A DNA stretch of 64,000 nucleotides, taken from positions 893,001 through 957,000 of the forward strand of contig NC_009513.1 of assembly GCF_000016825.1 (NCBI RefSeq), given 5' to 3'. A program made the translations under genes and the position numbers. Below are positions 43,234 through 53,354 of the stretch, in pieces. Numbering within the stretch: position 1 is the first letter of the stretch; every line of letters starts with the position of its first letter. The stretch comes from Limosilactobacillus reuteri subsp. reuteri. GTDB lineage: Bacteria; Bacillota; Bacilli; Lactobacillales; Lactobacillaceae. Below the pieces are notes generated by a model. That model was given only the letters and a program-made list of their open reading frames with translations, was not told the DNA's origin and did not search any database.

Positions 43234-46122
43234 TTACTTGCGCTTCCGTTCCCATCCGATCGTAATGATTCCGGCAAAAATGGTCCAGCCTAGGCCAATC
43301 AAACTGAGTAATACGCCTAATTTGATTCCCGGCAACTCGTAGCTAAAGGTAACATGGTGAGTTCCAGCAGGTAAGTATACTCCTAAGAAAGCCTGGTTTG
43401 TTCGTAAAGTGGTTGCCTTTTTACCATTAACTTTCACTGACCAGCCAGTAGAATAAGGAATCGAAGAAGTGAGGACGCCAGGACGAGTCGTTTTAATCAT
43501 TCCTTGAACTTGGTTACGTTTGAATTTAACGTTCTCTAGGCGATGGCGCTGCAATGTTTTAACTTCACGATAATAGTTATTATCTAGTTTTTCTGCTACT
43601 ACCCGGTACTTGAGCTCATAAGTTCCGAGTTTTGAAGGCTGGAAGGTGAGTGAAGTCGGCAGTTTACCATCATAATAACCAATATTAAGCGTCGAATTAG
43701 TAACATGCTTGAACAAGGAAAGGGTACTTTGCCGCGCCTGCTCAATCGTAGCGGTTCCAAACTTACTGCCGATATTAAGCTTAAAGCTAATATCAGGTGA
43801 ACCGTTTAAAACGTGGTAACGCCAATAGCGATAGTGGGTATAGCGCTGATTAATAACATTTCCGGGATTAAGGACCGTTTCCTTGAGATGTGCTTGTTCG
43901 TAGGCAATCTGTTCTTTCATGGAGAAAGGAATGTACTTAATCTTGGAAAATTCAATATGCAACTCGCTGCCCTTTAATTTTTGCTGCATTTTTTTACTTT
44001 GCAGCTCTGGTAATTGTAATTGATAAGTTTCTTCACTATCGGTATAGGTCAGTTTAGCCGGGTTAACCTTATTCAAGCGGTTAGAAACTAACTCGCTTTT
44101 AAGGGGATAGACATGCGTCTTGAGCTTAGCGGCTTTCATTCCTCGGAGCTTTTCTTGCTTATCAACCAGAACACCGGTAGCTAAAACGCGTTCTTTTTCA
44201 GTTGGTGAGAGTGATTGATAATCTTTTTTCTTAATGTAGTTATCTTGCCAGTAAAGTAATGGGAAGGCATAGTTTGTTTTATACCGCATCGTTTGCGTGG
44301 GCACAAACTCATCCTTGCTTTGGGGATTGCTTGGTTGCCCTTCATCGTAATTGATGACTGGATCAGTTGCTTTATCTAAAAAGTAACCAGCGGGAATCTT
44401 TGTCGCGTTATCACCATTGCTTTGAACAAAGAGATATTTGACGCCAAAGAAATTATTCATAATTGTCCGATCATCGGCTTGCCGAATGGGGATGTTAGCC
44501 TGATACTGGTTATTTTGCAGGCTTGTATTAAACTGTCCCAAATATTTATTTTGCAGTGAATAGTAAGAATCAATGTTATGCAATCCAGAAGTAAGGTCAT
44601 TATCAAGGTTAGGGCCGTCAATAATCTTATTTTGGCTAATTGTTGAAACGCGGTAAAAAGAATTGTTCTTCAAATCCTGATCAAGGTTACCGTAACGGTT
44701 ACTGGTAATTGCCTGATACTCTCCCCGGCTCAACATACTACTAGAGAAATCACCATTATAAGGGAAAGCCGCGTAAATTGCGTTCACCCCGGCGTTAAGC
44801 ATTGTAATCGCTAGTAACCACTGGTAAGGATGAGCAAGTTTGTTTAAGTGAATCAACCAGATGACCATTAGGGAGCCGATTAAGAAAATAACCGGCATAA
44901 AAATATCATTTTCATTGTCAAAGAAGAAGGTTGCGATCAAGACAATGAGGTAAATCCCCGTTGCCCAACTTAGGACCGCCATTGTCTTTTGATCAAGCAT
45001 CGGAATGTTCTCTGCTAGAATACAGACGGTCATTGCTAATGGAAGGTAAATCAAGAGCGTCCAACGGTTAGACGCTGACATCATTCCGTTGAAGAAAGCG
45101 CCGACTGCTGGAATTAGCAGCATGATGAGCGCTAGACCAAGGCTGATCGTTAGCAAGGGATACTTTCGCGGACGGGAATAAATGTAAACAAGGGCGATAA
45201 AACCAATTGAAACGATCCCTAACGCAGACCAGAACATGAAATACCATTGACCACCGTTAATCAGTGATTTAGGCAAAAAGAGGTAGTAGTAAAGAGGATA
45301 GGTTTTTAAACCATTAGCAAATAATGATCCAGTCCGGGTTGAATTTGTGACCGCAATAATTTCGGGAACAAGCAAAACTGCTGATAAGAGGACACTAGTA
45401 ATTGTTGCAAAAGCAAGTTTAAGCAAGGCTTTCCCATAATTAAGCGTGCGACGATAATGTGTTCCTACGCGAAGAACAAGATAGAGGAATGAACCAATTC
45501 CTAAAACATAAGCAAGGTAATAGTTGCTTACTAGCATCCATGTAAAGGCACCAGCAAGCGGCCAGGGCGATCCTTCTTGTAATATCCGTTCAATCTGAAC
45601 CACAATTAACGGAAAGATAATAAATGGCGTGGTAAAGAAGGGCTGGGCGATACAGGCATAGAGTAAAAACGAATTGACCAGGTAGGTTGTTGCCCCCATC
45701 AAAATGACGCTATTGCGAAACTTAAAGTGTTGAGCGAAATAGACGAAAGCGAGGCCAACACAATACATCCGGATAATATTAATTACCTGGTAGGCGAGGG
45801 TAATCTTTGCGGCGGGAAAAAGCAGTGCAAGATAAGAGAAAATATCCCCAATTGTATAGTAAGAATATACTTGAAAGGTATCACTGCCTAGCCCCATTTG
45901 CCATGACCAGAAGTTTAGGCGGAGATGGTGGAAGAAGCTAACCAGTGCTTCTCGATACTTTGCTAGTAAAGGTAAATGCTGGTTGAGAGCATCTTTACTG
46001 AGAATAAAAGTATGACCAGTAACTAAATATGTCCCGAAAATACATAAGGCTAAGAAGATGAATAAAATAGTGTATTCACCGTATAGTCTTTTTACCGGTC
46101 GTTTTTTAAATGAGAAATCCAT
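43234..46122 (-). CDS. YfhO-family multispan membrane glycosyltransferase-like protein
   Basis: A 962-residue protein; ATG 46122 follows CCAAGGAGGAA. About 12 membrane spans fill residues 15-470, followed by a large extracellular soluble domain (~470-930) and one final span with basic end W-E-R-K-R-K. The early L-S-K-D-A-L-N-Q-H-L-P pattern (D-x-x-x-Q-x-x-P/H) is typical of YfhO/GT-C-like proteins involved in glycosylating lipoteichoic acid or wall polymers. Substrate unknown. Divergent from the MFS gene. Confidence 0.85.
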   Translation of the reverse strand: MDFSFKKRPVKRLYGEYTILFIFLALCIFGTYLVTGHTFILSKDALNQHLPLLAKYREALVSFFHHLRLNFWSWQMGLGSDTFQVYSYYTIGDIFSYLALLFPAAKITLAYQVINIIRMYCVGLAFVYFAQHFKFRNSVILMGATTYLVNSFLLYACIAQPFFTTPFIIFPLIVVQIERILQEGSPWPLAGAFTWMLVSNYYLAYVLGIGSFLYLVLRVGTHYRRTLNYGKALLKLAFATITSVLLSAVLLVPEIIAVTNSTRTGSLFANGLKTYPLYYYLFLPKSLINGGQWYFMFWSALGIVSIGFIALVYIYSRPRKYPLLTISLGLALIMLLIPAVGAFFNGMMSASNRWTLLIYLPLAMTVCILAENIPMLDQKTMAVLSWATGIYLIVLIATFFFDNENDIFMPVIFLIGSLMVIWLIHLNKLAHPYQWLLAITMLNAGVNAIYAAFPYNGDFSSSMLSRGEYQAITSNRYGNLDQDLKNNSFYRVSTISQNKIIDGPNLDNDLTSGLHNIDSYYSLQNKYLGQFNTSLQNNQYQANIPIRQADDRTIMNNFFGVKYLFVQSNGDNATKIPAGYFLDKATDPVINYDEGQPSNPQSKDEFVPTQTMRYKTNYAFPLLYWQDNYIKKKDYQSLSPTEKERVLATGVLVDKQEKLRGMKAAKLKTHVYPLKSELVSNRLNKVNPAKLTYTDSEETYQLQLPELQSKKMQQKLKGSELHIEFSKIKYIPFSMKEQIAYEQAHLKETVLNPGNVINQRYTHYRYWRYHVLNGSPDISFKLNIGSKFGTATIEQARQSTLSLFKHVTNSTLNIGYYDGKLPTSLTFQPSKLGTYELKYRVVAEKLDNNYYREVKTLQRHRLENVKFKRNQVQGMIKTTRPGVLTSSIPYSTGWSVKVNGKKATTLRTNQAFLGVYLPAGTHHVTFSYELPGIKLGVLLSLIGLGWTIFAGIITIGWERKRK

Positions 46123-46290
46123 AATTCCTCCTTGGATTAACAATCATTTTTTAGGATATCTCTAATATTTTAACAAAAAAATATTAAGAGTGACGTTCTT
46201 AATTTTAGCGGACATTCTTAGAATTTGGGTGGTAAGTTCTAAAATGATCAATTACAATAAAAAAGATCTTTATATTAAAGGGGTAGTTTT

Positions 46291-47475
46291 ATGGAAAATA
46301 TAGGTAACTTTACAGTAGCAAAACGATGGGGATCTTTTTTGCTACTATATTTAGGATATATGATTCTATTTGCTGACCGAACAGTGATGAATATTTCCCT
46401 TGCTTACATCGGTAAAGACTTTCATGTTGGGGCAGCAGCATTAGGGGCAACCGCCAGTGCGTTTTTCTTAGGGTATACTTTAATGCAGATACCTGGCGGA
46501 TACTTAACTGATAAGTTTGGCAGTAAACTGATGGTGATTATTTCCCTGTTTGCCTGGTCGTTGATGACGATGGTGACTGGCTGGGCGTGGTCCCTTGCTG
46601 CCTTGATTGCGATTCGATTTCTATTTGGGATTGCAGAAGGACCATATCCAGCAGCAGCCTTAAAACGAATTTCTGAAAATTATGATAAGAGTGAGAAATC
46701 ACAGGCAACTTCTGCCTTAATTTCATCGAATTATGCTGGGGCAGCAGTAGCACCACTAATTATTGTGCCAATTATTGCTAGCAATGGTTGGCGAAATGCC
46801 TTTGTTTGGCTTGGGGTTGGCGGGTTTATTATTTTGCTTGCCTATTACCTGGTAGAACGGCCAATTAATAGCAGCCAAGAAAATGGGCAGGCTCGTCCCA
46901 AGATTGAATGGAAAAAGATTGACCACCGTGTCTGGGCTTTTGTAGTAATTGGACTTGCCCTGAATATCATTACTAAAGGGCTTGAAACCTGGATGCCAGT
47001 TTATTTCTTACAAGAACAAGGAATTAATTTGAAGAACTTGGCATGGTTAGTACCATTACCAGTTATTTCTGGAGGCATTGCAGCATTTATTTCTGGCTTT
47101 GTGATGGTGCATTTGTTTAAGAAGCATGAACGGTGGATGATTAGTATTGCTTCATTCCTGACTCTGGTTTTCATGTTTGGTCTCTTTAAGTCAACTTCAT
47201 TAGTAGGCGTTGTGATCTTTGATGTCTTGATCTATTTCGTTAAATCATTGGCATTTACCGGTATCTTTAGTTTCATTGCACAGATTTTATCGGAGAAAAC
47301 TTATGGATCATCAATTGGGATTGTTAACTTTGGTGGGCAACTTGGTGGTTTTGTTGGTCCGCTCTTAATTGGGTGGATTGTCCAAGCAGCCGGCTCATAT
47401 TCAGCTGCTTTCTTCGGCCTTGTTATCAGTGCATTAGTTGCAGTGATTGCATGTTTATTTATTAGGAAAGCATAA
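46291..47475 (+). CDS. MFS transporter (anion:cation symporter-like)
   Basis: A 394-residue protein with twelve membrane spans. The MFS loop motif G-G-Y-L-T-D-K-F-G-S-K is at ~68-78, and the start (Y-L-G-Y-M-I-L-F-A-D-R-T-V-M-N) resembles ACS-family carriers of sugar acids or organic anions. Substrate unknown. Divergent promoter region with the YfhO gene; strong terminator after. Confidence 0.85.
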   Translation: MENIGNFTVAKRWGSFLLLYLGYMILFADRTVMNISLAYIGKDFHVGAAALGATASAFFLGYTLMQIPGGYLTDKFGSKLMVIISLFAWSLMTMVTGWAWSLAALIAIRFLFGIAEGPYPAAALKRISENYDKSEKSQATSALISSNYAGAAVAPLIIVPIIASNGWRNAFVWLGVGGFIILLAYYLVERPINSSQENGQARPKIEWKKIDHRVWAFVVIGLALNIITKGLETWMPVYFLQEQGINLKNLAWLVPLPVISGGIAAFISGFVMVHLFKKHERWMISIASFLTLVFMFGLFKSTSLVGVVIFDVLIYFVKSLAFTGIFSFIAQILSEKTYGSSIGIVNFGGQLGGFVGPLLIGWIVQAAGSYSAAFFGLVISALVAVIACLFIRKA

Positions 47476-47531
47476 AAAATAAGGTGTTGAGAGAAAATAA
47501 AAAGCTTTCTCTCAGCACCTTATTTTTTGCT
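47474..47531. terminator. Bidirectional terminator after the MFS gene
   Basis: AAAAAATAAGGTG(T/C)TGAGAGAAA and its near-perfect complement TTTCTCTCAGCACCTTATTTTTT form a >20-pair stem with T tracts on both strands. Confidence 0.92.
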
Positions 47532-47541
47532 TTATAAGTCC

Positions 47542-48117
47542 TTACTTCATTAATACTTTTAATAGCTTGCCGTGGCAACGATGCAAGGCACTTTGGACGC
47601 TCCGTTTAGAGCAATCAAGGGTACCAGCAATCTCAGTTATCGAATAACCAGTATGGAGATACACTAGTACTTTTCGTTCAAATGTAGAACAGTGGCAAAG
47701 TAAACGGTCAAGACTCTGCCGGCAATAAATAATGTCATCAGGGGAATGATGTAAAAAGTCGGTAAGTGTTTCAGCAAAATCATCGCTTAATGCGTAAAGA
47801 CAGCCTGCTGGGATCCGTTTGTGAGCCTGAGTTTGTCGTTGAATATCACGAATCCGGTTGGTTAAGCATTCCTTAAAAAAGCAGCTAAACATGCGCGGAC
47901 CTTGATTATTGTATAAACGAATAACTTCTAGCATCACAACACGGGCTTCCTGTTCCCAATCTGCCAATTCAAGGCCGCTAATATTATATCGTTGCCACAG
48001 TCGGCGAACGAGCGGCCAATAACGGCGAAATAACTCTTCGAAGTCCTTATTGCTTCCGCGACGGGTATTGTTAATCAACTTAAGGTACTTTTCTTCATCT
48101 TCTTCATTGAAGCGCAT
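47542..48117 (-). CDS. ComX/SigH-like alternative sigma factor
   Basis: A 191-residue protein with AAAGGAGAG upstream. Region 2-like L-F-R-R-Y-W-P-L-V-R-R-L-W (residues ~28-42) and region 4 helix-turn-helix (T-G-Y-S-I-T-E-I-A-G-T-L-D-C-S-K-R-S-V near 155-175) are present, with no region 1 or 3. Similar short sigma factors in lactobacilli belong to the ComX/SigH group that drives late competence genes. Targets are inference. Single gene with a long upstream region. Confidence 0.8.
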   Translation of the reverse strand: MRFNEEDEEKYLKLINNTRRGSNKDFEELFRRYWPLVRRLWQRYNISGLELADWEQEARVVMLEVIRLYNNQGPRMFSCFFKECLTNRIRDIQRQTQAHKRIPAGCLYALSDDFAETLTDFLHHSPDDIIYCRQSLDRLLCHCSTFERKVLVYLHTGYSITEIAGTLDCSKRSVQSALHRCHGKLLKVLMK

Positions 48118-48464
48118 ATCAAAAATGCTCTCCTTTAAAACTATAATTTACGCGACATGCTTCCCATCATAGTGTTTGTCCTATTTATTTTTCTTCTCCC
48201 CAAATAGGTAAACTGACGACCTAAAAGAAGGGATTCATTCCTTAATTCAGGCAAGATAAAACGGTTTAATTTTATCACGCAGTTCGCCTCGCGTTGGTAT
48301 TAATTTATCAAATGTCTTATTTTAGAACAATAACAGAATTTGTATAATCAGAACGATTAATCGAACGTTAAAGCGAAAAAAGATAGTAACAAAGGTGCAT
48401 AACCATTTTTTATAATTCCGAATAATTTTATTTTCAAATACTAATTAAAGAATTGATCAGAAAT
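48118..48464. other. Intergenic region upstream of the sigma factor gene
   Basis: About 347 bases between the sigma gene start and the end of the thioesterase gene, both on the minus strand. AT-rich, without a supportable gene. It presumably carries the sigma factor promoter and long leader; no clear hairpin terminator for the thioesterase gene was recognised. Confidence 0.5.
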
Positions 48465-48839
48465 TTACGGGTGAGGTTGGTTGATTAGGGTAACTATACT
48501 GGTACTAGTACATTGGTCATTACAATGGATATCGACTTGCCAGGTTTGGATTCGTCGGCCACATTTAATCGGCGTTGCAATGGCCCTTAATTCACCATTC
48601 GATACCGCAATGAGGTGCTCTGTGGTAATATTAACTCCGAGAGCTATTTGATCTTGTTGACGATCAGCTAACCATTGATTAGCACCTAAGGAAGCTGCGG
48701 TTTCAGCGAGGACTGCATTTATTCCACCATGAACGATTCCATAAGGTTGCTTGAGTTTATCACTTACTTTAACAGTGATAACGCACTTGTTGGCTGTGAC
48801 TGATTGAGTTTGAATATCTAAATTTTCTAATAGGTTCAT
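48465..48839 (-). CDS. PaaI/hotdog thioesterase, probable DHNA-CoA thioesterase
   Basis: A 124-residue hotdog protein; ATG 48839 follows GAGGTC. The signature Y-G-I-V-H-G-G-I-N-A-V-L-A-E-T-A-A-S is at ~38-55 (HGG and catalytic Glu). It is divergently transcribed 33 bases from menB, which suggests the 1,4-dihydroxy-2-naphthoyl-CoA hydrolase step (MenI-like). Function beyond thioester hydrolysis is inference from context. Confidence 0.8.
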   Translation of the reverse strand: MNLLENLDIQTQSVTANKCVITVKVSDKLKQPYGIVHGGINAVLAETAASLGANQWLADRQQDQIALGVNITTEHLIAVSNGELRAIATPIKCGRRIQTWQVDIHCNDQCTSTSIVTLINQPHP

Positions 48840-48872
48840 TATTATTGACCTCACAAAAGGAGTAGAGTAGTT

Positions 48873-49694
48873 ATGACAACAGTTGATTGGCAACCGGTTA
48901 AAGATTATTCTGAAATTATTTTTGAACGAGCGGGAAAGATTGCAAAAATTACAATGAATCGTCCAGAAAAGATGAACGCCTTTACCCCCGTTACAATTCA
49001 AGAAATGATCGACGCGTTTACCATCTGTCGTGATGATAGCACAATTGGGGTGATTATCCTAACCGGTGCCGGTGATAAGGCTTTCTCATCTGGTGGTGAC
49101 CAAGGAGTTCGAGGTAACGGCGGATATGTCGGCCCCGATAAGATTGCTCGTCTCAATGTCCTTGACTTGCAGCATTTAATCCGGATTATCCCTAAACCAG
49201 TCATTGCGATGGTAAAAGGCTGGTCAGTTGGTGGCGGAAATATCTTGCAACTTGTCTGTGACTTAACAATTGCTGCTGACAATGCTAAATTTGGGCAAAC
49301 TGGTCCCAAGGTCGGCAGTTTTGATGCTGGCTATGGATCTGGTTACCTTGCCCGCGTGATCGGTCACAAACGGGCAAAGGAAGTCTGGTTCTTAAACCAC
49401 TTCTACAGTGCCGAAGAAGCCTACCAGATGAACTGGATTAATAAAGTTGTGCCATTAGACCAAGTTGAATCAGTTACCTTGGACTGGTGTAACGAAATTT
49501 TGAAGAAGTCACCAACGGCATTACGGTTTATTAAGGCTGCTATGAATGCTGATACTGATGGACTAGCTGGCCTCCAACAACTCGGTGGTGATGCGACGAT
49601 GCTCTTCTACACCACTGATGAAGGTAAAGAAGGGCGCGATGCCTTTAACGAAAAACGGGACCCTGATTTTGACCAGTTCCCTAAATTCCCATAA
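48873..49694 (+). CDS. menB: 1,4-dihydroxy-2-naphthoyl-CoA synthase MenB
   Basis: A 273-residue crotonase-fold enzyme. MenB-specific features are the S-G-G-D-Q-G-V-R-G segment (~72-80), G-W-S-V-G-G-G-N and the C-terminal [14 protein letters not shown], where the C-terminal segment completes the neighbouring active site. It closes the second ring of the naphthoquinone. Ribosome site AAAGGAG; followed 15 bases later by menE. Confidence 0.93.
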   Translation: MTTVDWQPVKDYSEIIFERAGKIAKITMNRPEKMNAFTPVTIQEMIDAFTICRDDSTIGVIILTGAGDKAFSSGGDQGVRGNGGYVGPDKIARLNVLDLQHLIRIIPKPVIAMVKGWSVGGGNILQLVCDLTIAADNAKFGQTGPKVGSFDAGYGSGYLARVIGHKRAKEVWFLNHFYSAEEAYQMNWINKVVPLDQVESVTLDWCNEILKKSPTALRFIKAAMNADTDGLAGLQQLGGDATMLFYTTDEGKEGRDAFNEKRDPDFDQFPKFP

Positions 49695-49709
49695 AAAGAG
49701 GCAATTTAA

Positions 49710-51131
49710 ATGGAAACACAAAACTGGCTATTAAAGCAAGCGGCAACTCAGCCGAACCAGATTGCAATTGATGACGGTAATGAGCGCCTATCATTTGCTG
49801 AATTAAAAAAACAAGTAGAGGTAGTTGTGGGAAAAATTGACCACCTTAATCCTGGTTCGCGGGTAGGCCTCCTAGCTACTAATACTTTGATGAGCTATAA
49901 ATTAGCATTAGCAATCATGTGTAGTGGCCGCACGATTGTCTGGTTGAACTGGCGGCTTGCTGGTGAAGAGCTTGAACGACAGATTAAAGATAGTGGCCTT
50001 CAGTTGTGTTTGGTTGAAAATTCTCTCTGGCGATCAGGAATGACGAATCCTTTTAAGTCTTACAGTGCATTCTTGATAACAAATGCCGATCCAGGAGAGT
50101 TGATTCCGGTATTTAAATCAGACTGGGTAGCCAGCATCATGTATACTTCTGGGACGACCGGTAAGCCTAAAGGAGTTTTGCAAACTTTCGGCAACCATTT
50201 TTATTCAGCAGTCTCTTCTGCATTGAATTTAGGTTTATCGTCCGCGGATAAGTGGTTATGTGTAGCACCGATCTTCCATATTAGTGGTTTTTCGATTATT
50301 ATGCGGGGATTAATTTACGGGATGACCGTTCGCTTGGTCGAGAAGTTCCGAGCCGAAGAAATTGAACGGATTTTAGCAAATGAAACGGTCACTATTATGT
50401 CGGTTGTGCCTTTTATGCTGAAAAAGCTCATTCAGCAGCAAAATAAGACTAATACGCACTATAATTCAGCATTTCGTTGTATGTTACTTGGGGGCGGAAC
50501 GATTGATCGAGAAACGCTCGAGATATGCTTACAACGGTCAATTCCTGTTGTTCAATGCTATGGAATGACGGAAACATGTTCCCAAATTGTTGCATTACGG
50601 TCAGTCGATGCACTCCTAAAATTAGGATCAGTTGGACAGCCACTATTCTCAACCCAACTAAAACTTAGTAAAGATGGTGAAATTCTGCTGAAAACACCGA
50701 CTTTAACTCCGGGCTATCTTAACCTGCCTGATAAGTTGCCTTCTAAAATGATTGACGGTTGGTACCGGACAGGAGATATTGGTCACCTGGACAAAGAAGG
50801 CTACCTCTATATCGATGGTCGCGCAGATGAAATGTTGATCTCGGGCGGAGAAAATATTTTTCCCCAAGAAGTTGAGCAGGTCTACCAACGTTACCCACAA
50901 ATTAATGAAGTGGCAGTCGTTGGTCAAAATGATTCTGTCTGGGGACAAGTACCAGTTGCCTTTGTCGTCAGTGATCGTCGTCTTTCTACAACCAAGCTAA
51001 TGAATTATGGTTATGAACATCTGGCACGCTATAAGGTTCCTCAACACTATATTTTCGTTTCGGAATTGCCGAAAAACGCGAGTGGCAAGATTCGCCGGTT
51101 TATGTTACGAGAAAAATTGAATAATAAGTAA
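49710..51131 (+). CDS. menE: o-Succinylbenzoate-CoA ligase MenE
   Basis: A 473-residue ANL-superfamily ligase. The P-loop Y-T-S-G-T-T-G-K-P-K-G is at ~145-155, Y-G-M-T-E-T at ~285, the D-x-x-x-x-D/E hinge region G-W-Y-R-T-G-D-I-G near 350 and the catalytic Lys in K-N-A-S-G-K-I near the end. Together with menB and the thioesterase it could convert o-succinylbenzoate to DHNA. The earlier men genes are not in this window. Confidence 0.9.
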   Translation: METQNWLLKQAATQPNQIAIDDGNERLSFAELKKQVEVVVGKIDHLNPGSRVGLLATNTLMSYKLALAIMCSGRTIVWLNWRLAGEELERQIKDSGLQLCLVENSLWRSGMTNPFKSYSAFLITNADPGELIPVFKSDWVASIMYTSGTTGKPKGVLQTFGNHFYSAVSSALNLGLSSADKWLCVAPIFHISGFSIIMRGLIYGMTVRLVEKFRAEEIERILANETVTIMSVVPFMLKKLIQQQNKTNTHYNSAFRCMLLGGGTIDRETLEICLQRSIPVVQCYGMTETCSQIVALRSVDALLKLGSVGQPLFSTQLKLSKDGEILLKTPTLTPGYLNLPDKLPSKMIDGWYRTGDIGHLDKEGYLYIDGRADEMLISGGENIFPQEVEQVYQRYPQINEVAVVGQNDSVWGQVPVAFVVSDRRLSTTKLMNYGYEHLARYKVPQHYIFVSELPKNASGKIRRFMLREKLNNK

Positions 51132-51134
51132 AAA

Positions 51135-51178
51135 AACGAGGCTGAGAGAAAGCAAAAGTTTTCTCCCAGCCTTAACTG
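51135..51178. terminator. Terminator between menE and the feo operon
   Basis: GAGGCTGAGAGAAAGC and the complement TTTTCTCCCAGCCTT pair in a long stem. The T tract is on the minus-strand side (AAAAAAC on plus), so it is a good terminator for the feo operon and can act on menE. Confidence 0.8.
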
Positions 51179-51196
51179 TTTTCATGAACAATATTT

Positions 51197-51355
51197 TTAT
51201 AATTGCTTTTTATTCTTTGCCAGCTTTTTGATTTCACAATCGTAGTCACAAGCTGCACATTTACCTTGCTTGCCTCGTTGAAAAGTCTTAACAAGGAGGT
51301 AAAAGGCTAATGCAATAATTGCAGCAATAATAATAACGTTAATAATTAATCTCAT
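51197..51355 (-). CDS. FeoB-associated Cys-rich membrane protein
   Basis: A 52-residue protein starting seven bases after the feoB stop. It has one N-terminal membrane span (I-I-N-V-I-I-I-A-A-I-I-A-L-A) followed by a basic segment and a cysteine cluster C-A-A-C-D-Y-D-C, which is the FeoB-associated Cys-rich (FeoC-like/virus attachment p12) signature. It probably assists ferrous iron uptake by FeoB. Last gene of feoA-feoB. Confidence 0.88.
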   Translation of the reverse strand: MRLIINVIIIAAIIALAFYLLVKTFQRGKQGKCAACDYDCEIKKLAKNKKQL

Positions 51356-51361
51356 TTTAAA

Positions 51362-53353
51362 TCACCCAATAAACAATCGACCAACTTGAAAGATAATAAA
51401 TGCAATCCCATAAGCAACGACTAAACTGGATGCAACAGAATAAAGCATCCACTTTGTAGAACCAGTTTCTTGCTTAATAGTTGCTAACGTTGCGAAACAT
51501 GGTGCATATAAGAGAATAAAGACTAGTAACGTATAAGCAGAAAGTGGAGTCATAAACTGACCAAGGGAAGCGATAAGGAATGCTTTACTGCTTGTATGGA
51601 ACATTACCATCATACTAGAAGTAATAACCTCTTTGGCAAGGATCCCTGTAAACAAAGCACTAATTGGCTGCCACTGGTCAATACCAATTGGCTTAAAGAT
51701 CGGAACAAGGATGTGTCCAAGGCCGGCTGCAAAGCTATTAGCCGAATTAGTAACAAAACCACTAGGGCCAAAACTTGATAATATCCAGATTAAAACAGTT
51801 CCGGCAAAAATAATTGTCCCAGCTTTTTTAATAAATCCCTTACCCTTATCCCATGTACCGTGCCAAATTACATCAAGACGGGGAAGGTGATAGTGCGGAA
51901 GTTCAACTACAAACACTGAGCTTTCTTTTACTTTAAAGATTACTTGATAGAATTTTGCCATTGCTAAAGCCACGACAATCCCTAAGAAGTAGACTGATAA
52001 AACAATCAGGGCTTGGTGACGTGGGAAGAAGGCGGCAACGAATAAGCTATAAATCGGTAGGCGGGCTGAACAACTCATAAACGGCATGATTAAGGTAGTG
52101 ATCAGTCGTTCTTTAGGCTGTTCAATTGTTCGCGCGGCCATGATTCCCGTAACGTTACAACCAAAACCGATAATTAATGGAATAAAGGATTTACCGTTTA
52201 AACCAATCATCTGCATAACCCGGTCTGTTACTAAGGCTGCCCGCGCCATGTAACCAGAGTCCTCAAGCAGAGAAATACAGGCAAAGAGCATGAAAATTTG
52301 CGGAATAAAGGCTAAAACTCCTCCAACTCCGGCAATAATACCGTTAACGACTAGCGACCGTAATGCGGGAATTGCCCCTAGACTAGCTAAGGTTTGGTCG
52401 GCAGTAGTTGAAACTGGACCTGATATAAACTGATCAAGCATATCGGAAAGTGGGGTACCAACCCAATCAAAGGACAGCTTAAACATTACAAAGAAAATTA
52501 AGACAAAAATTGGTAGGCCAAGAATCGGATTGGTAACGATTTTGTCGATGCGACTTGTTAGCTCAACTTGACCACCGTTACTAAGTGGATGCCGCGTCTG
52601 ATCAAGCGTGTCCTCAATAAAGTGTAACCGGACTTCAAAAATCTGGTCAGCAAATTTTTGCGCGTCATAATATTTTTGTTGCGAAAGCAGGGGAGTTAAA
52701 CCTTTTTCCTGGGCAAATTTGCGGATTACTTTATTCTTACTTATGAATTGAATCGCTAACCAACGCGCAACTTGGGGCGCAAAAGAATAATCGCTTGCCA
52801 GTGCTGTACTTGCCTGCCTGATTGCTTGTTTGATCATCGGGGGATAATCTAAGTCTAGTTGGGTAGGATGGAGCGAATTACAATTGATAGTTTCTTTTCG
52901 TAATTGATCAATTCCTTGGTGCCCGCGAGCATTTGTTGTCATTACTTTACAACCGAGCCTTTTTTCAAGCAGGTCAAGGTCGTAGTCGTACCCTGATCGG
53001 CGGAGATCATCAATCATGTTAAGAACCAATACAACAGGATAGCCGAGTTCCAATACCTCGATTGTTAACAAAAAGTTTCGTTTTAACTGACTAGCATTTG
53101 TAATATTTAAGACCATATTAGGTTGGTTATGCATTAAGTAGTTAGTTACTACTGCTTCGTCTTTTGTCAAAGGATCGAGTGAATATACACCAGGTAAATC
53201 GATGATAACAATATCTGTTCCCTTAAGCGTTCCTTGTTTCTTTTCAACTGTGACTCCTGTCCAATTACCAACATAGGCGTATTTATCAGTGAGTGTGTTA
53301 AACAGGGTCGTTTTGCCAGTATTAGGGTTTCCAATCAGCGCAACTGTTGTCAT
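51362..53353 (-). CDS. feoB: Ferrous iron transporter FeoB
   Basis: A 663-residue protein; ATG 53353 has GGAGG upstream, while the longer frame begins inside feoA. The G domain starts G-N-P-N-T-G-K-T (residues 8-15), then D-L-P-G-V-Y-S-L and N-M-I-D; the GDI domain follows, then ~10 membrane spans (about 280-655) with the two Gate motifs including C-N-V-T-G and the C-S-A-R-L-P. It imports Fe2+ in a GTP-dependent way. Overlaps the feoA unit by spacing of one base. Confidence 0.95.
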   Translation of the reverse strand: MTTVALIGNPNTGKTTLFNTLTDKYAYVGNWTGVTVEKKQGTLKGTDIVIIDLPGVYSLDPLTKDEAVVTNYLMHNQPNMVLNITNASQLKRNFLLTIEVLELGYPVVLVLNMIDDLRRSGYDYDLDLLEKRLGCKVMTTNARGHQGIDQLRKETINCNSLHPTQLDLDYPPMIKQAIRQASTALASDYSFAPQVARWLAIQFISKNKVIRKFAQEKGLTPLLSQQKYYDAQKFADQIFEVRLHFIEDTLDQTRHPLSNGGQVELTSRIDKIVTNPILGLPIFVLIFFVMFKLSFDWVGTPLSDMLDQFISGPVSTTADQTLASLGAIPALRSLVVNGIIAGVGGVLAFIPQIFMLFACISLLEDSGYMARAALVTDRVMQMIGLNGKSFIPLIIGFGCNVTGIMAARTIEQPKERLITTLIMPFMSCSARLPIYSLFVAAFFPRHQALIVLSVYFLGIVVALAMAKFYQVIFKVKESSVFVVELPHYHLPRLDVIWHGTWDKGKGFIKKAGTIIFAGTVLIWILSSFGPSGFVTNSANSFAAGLGHILVPIFKPIGIDQWQPISALFTGILAKEVITSSMMVMFHTSSKAFLIASLGQFMTPLSAYTLLVFILLYAPCFATLATIKQETGSTKWMLYSVASSLVVAYGIAFIIFQVGRLFIG

Positions 53354-53354
53354 C

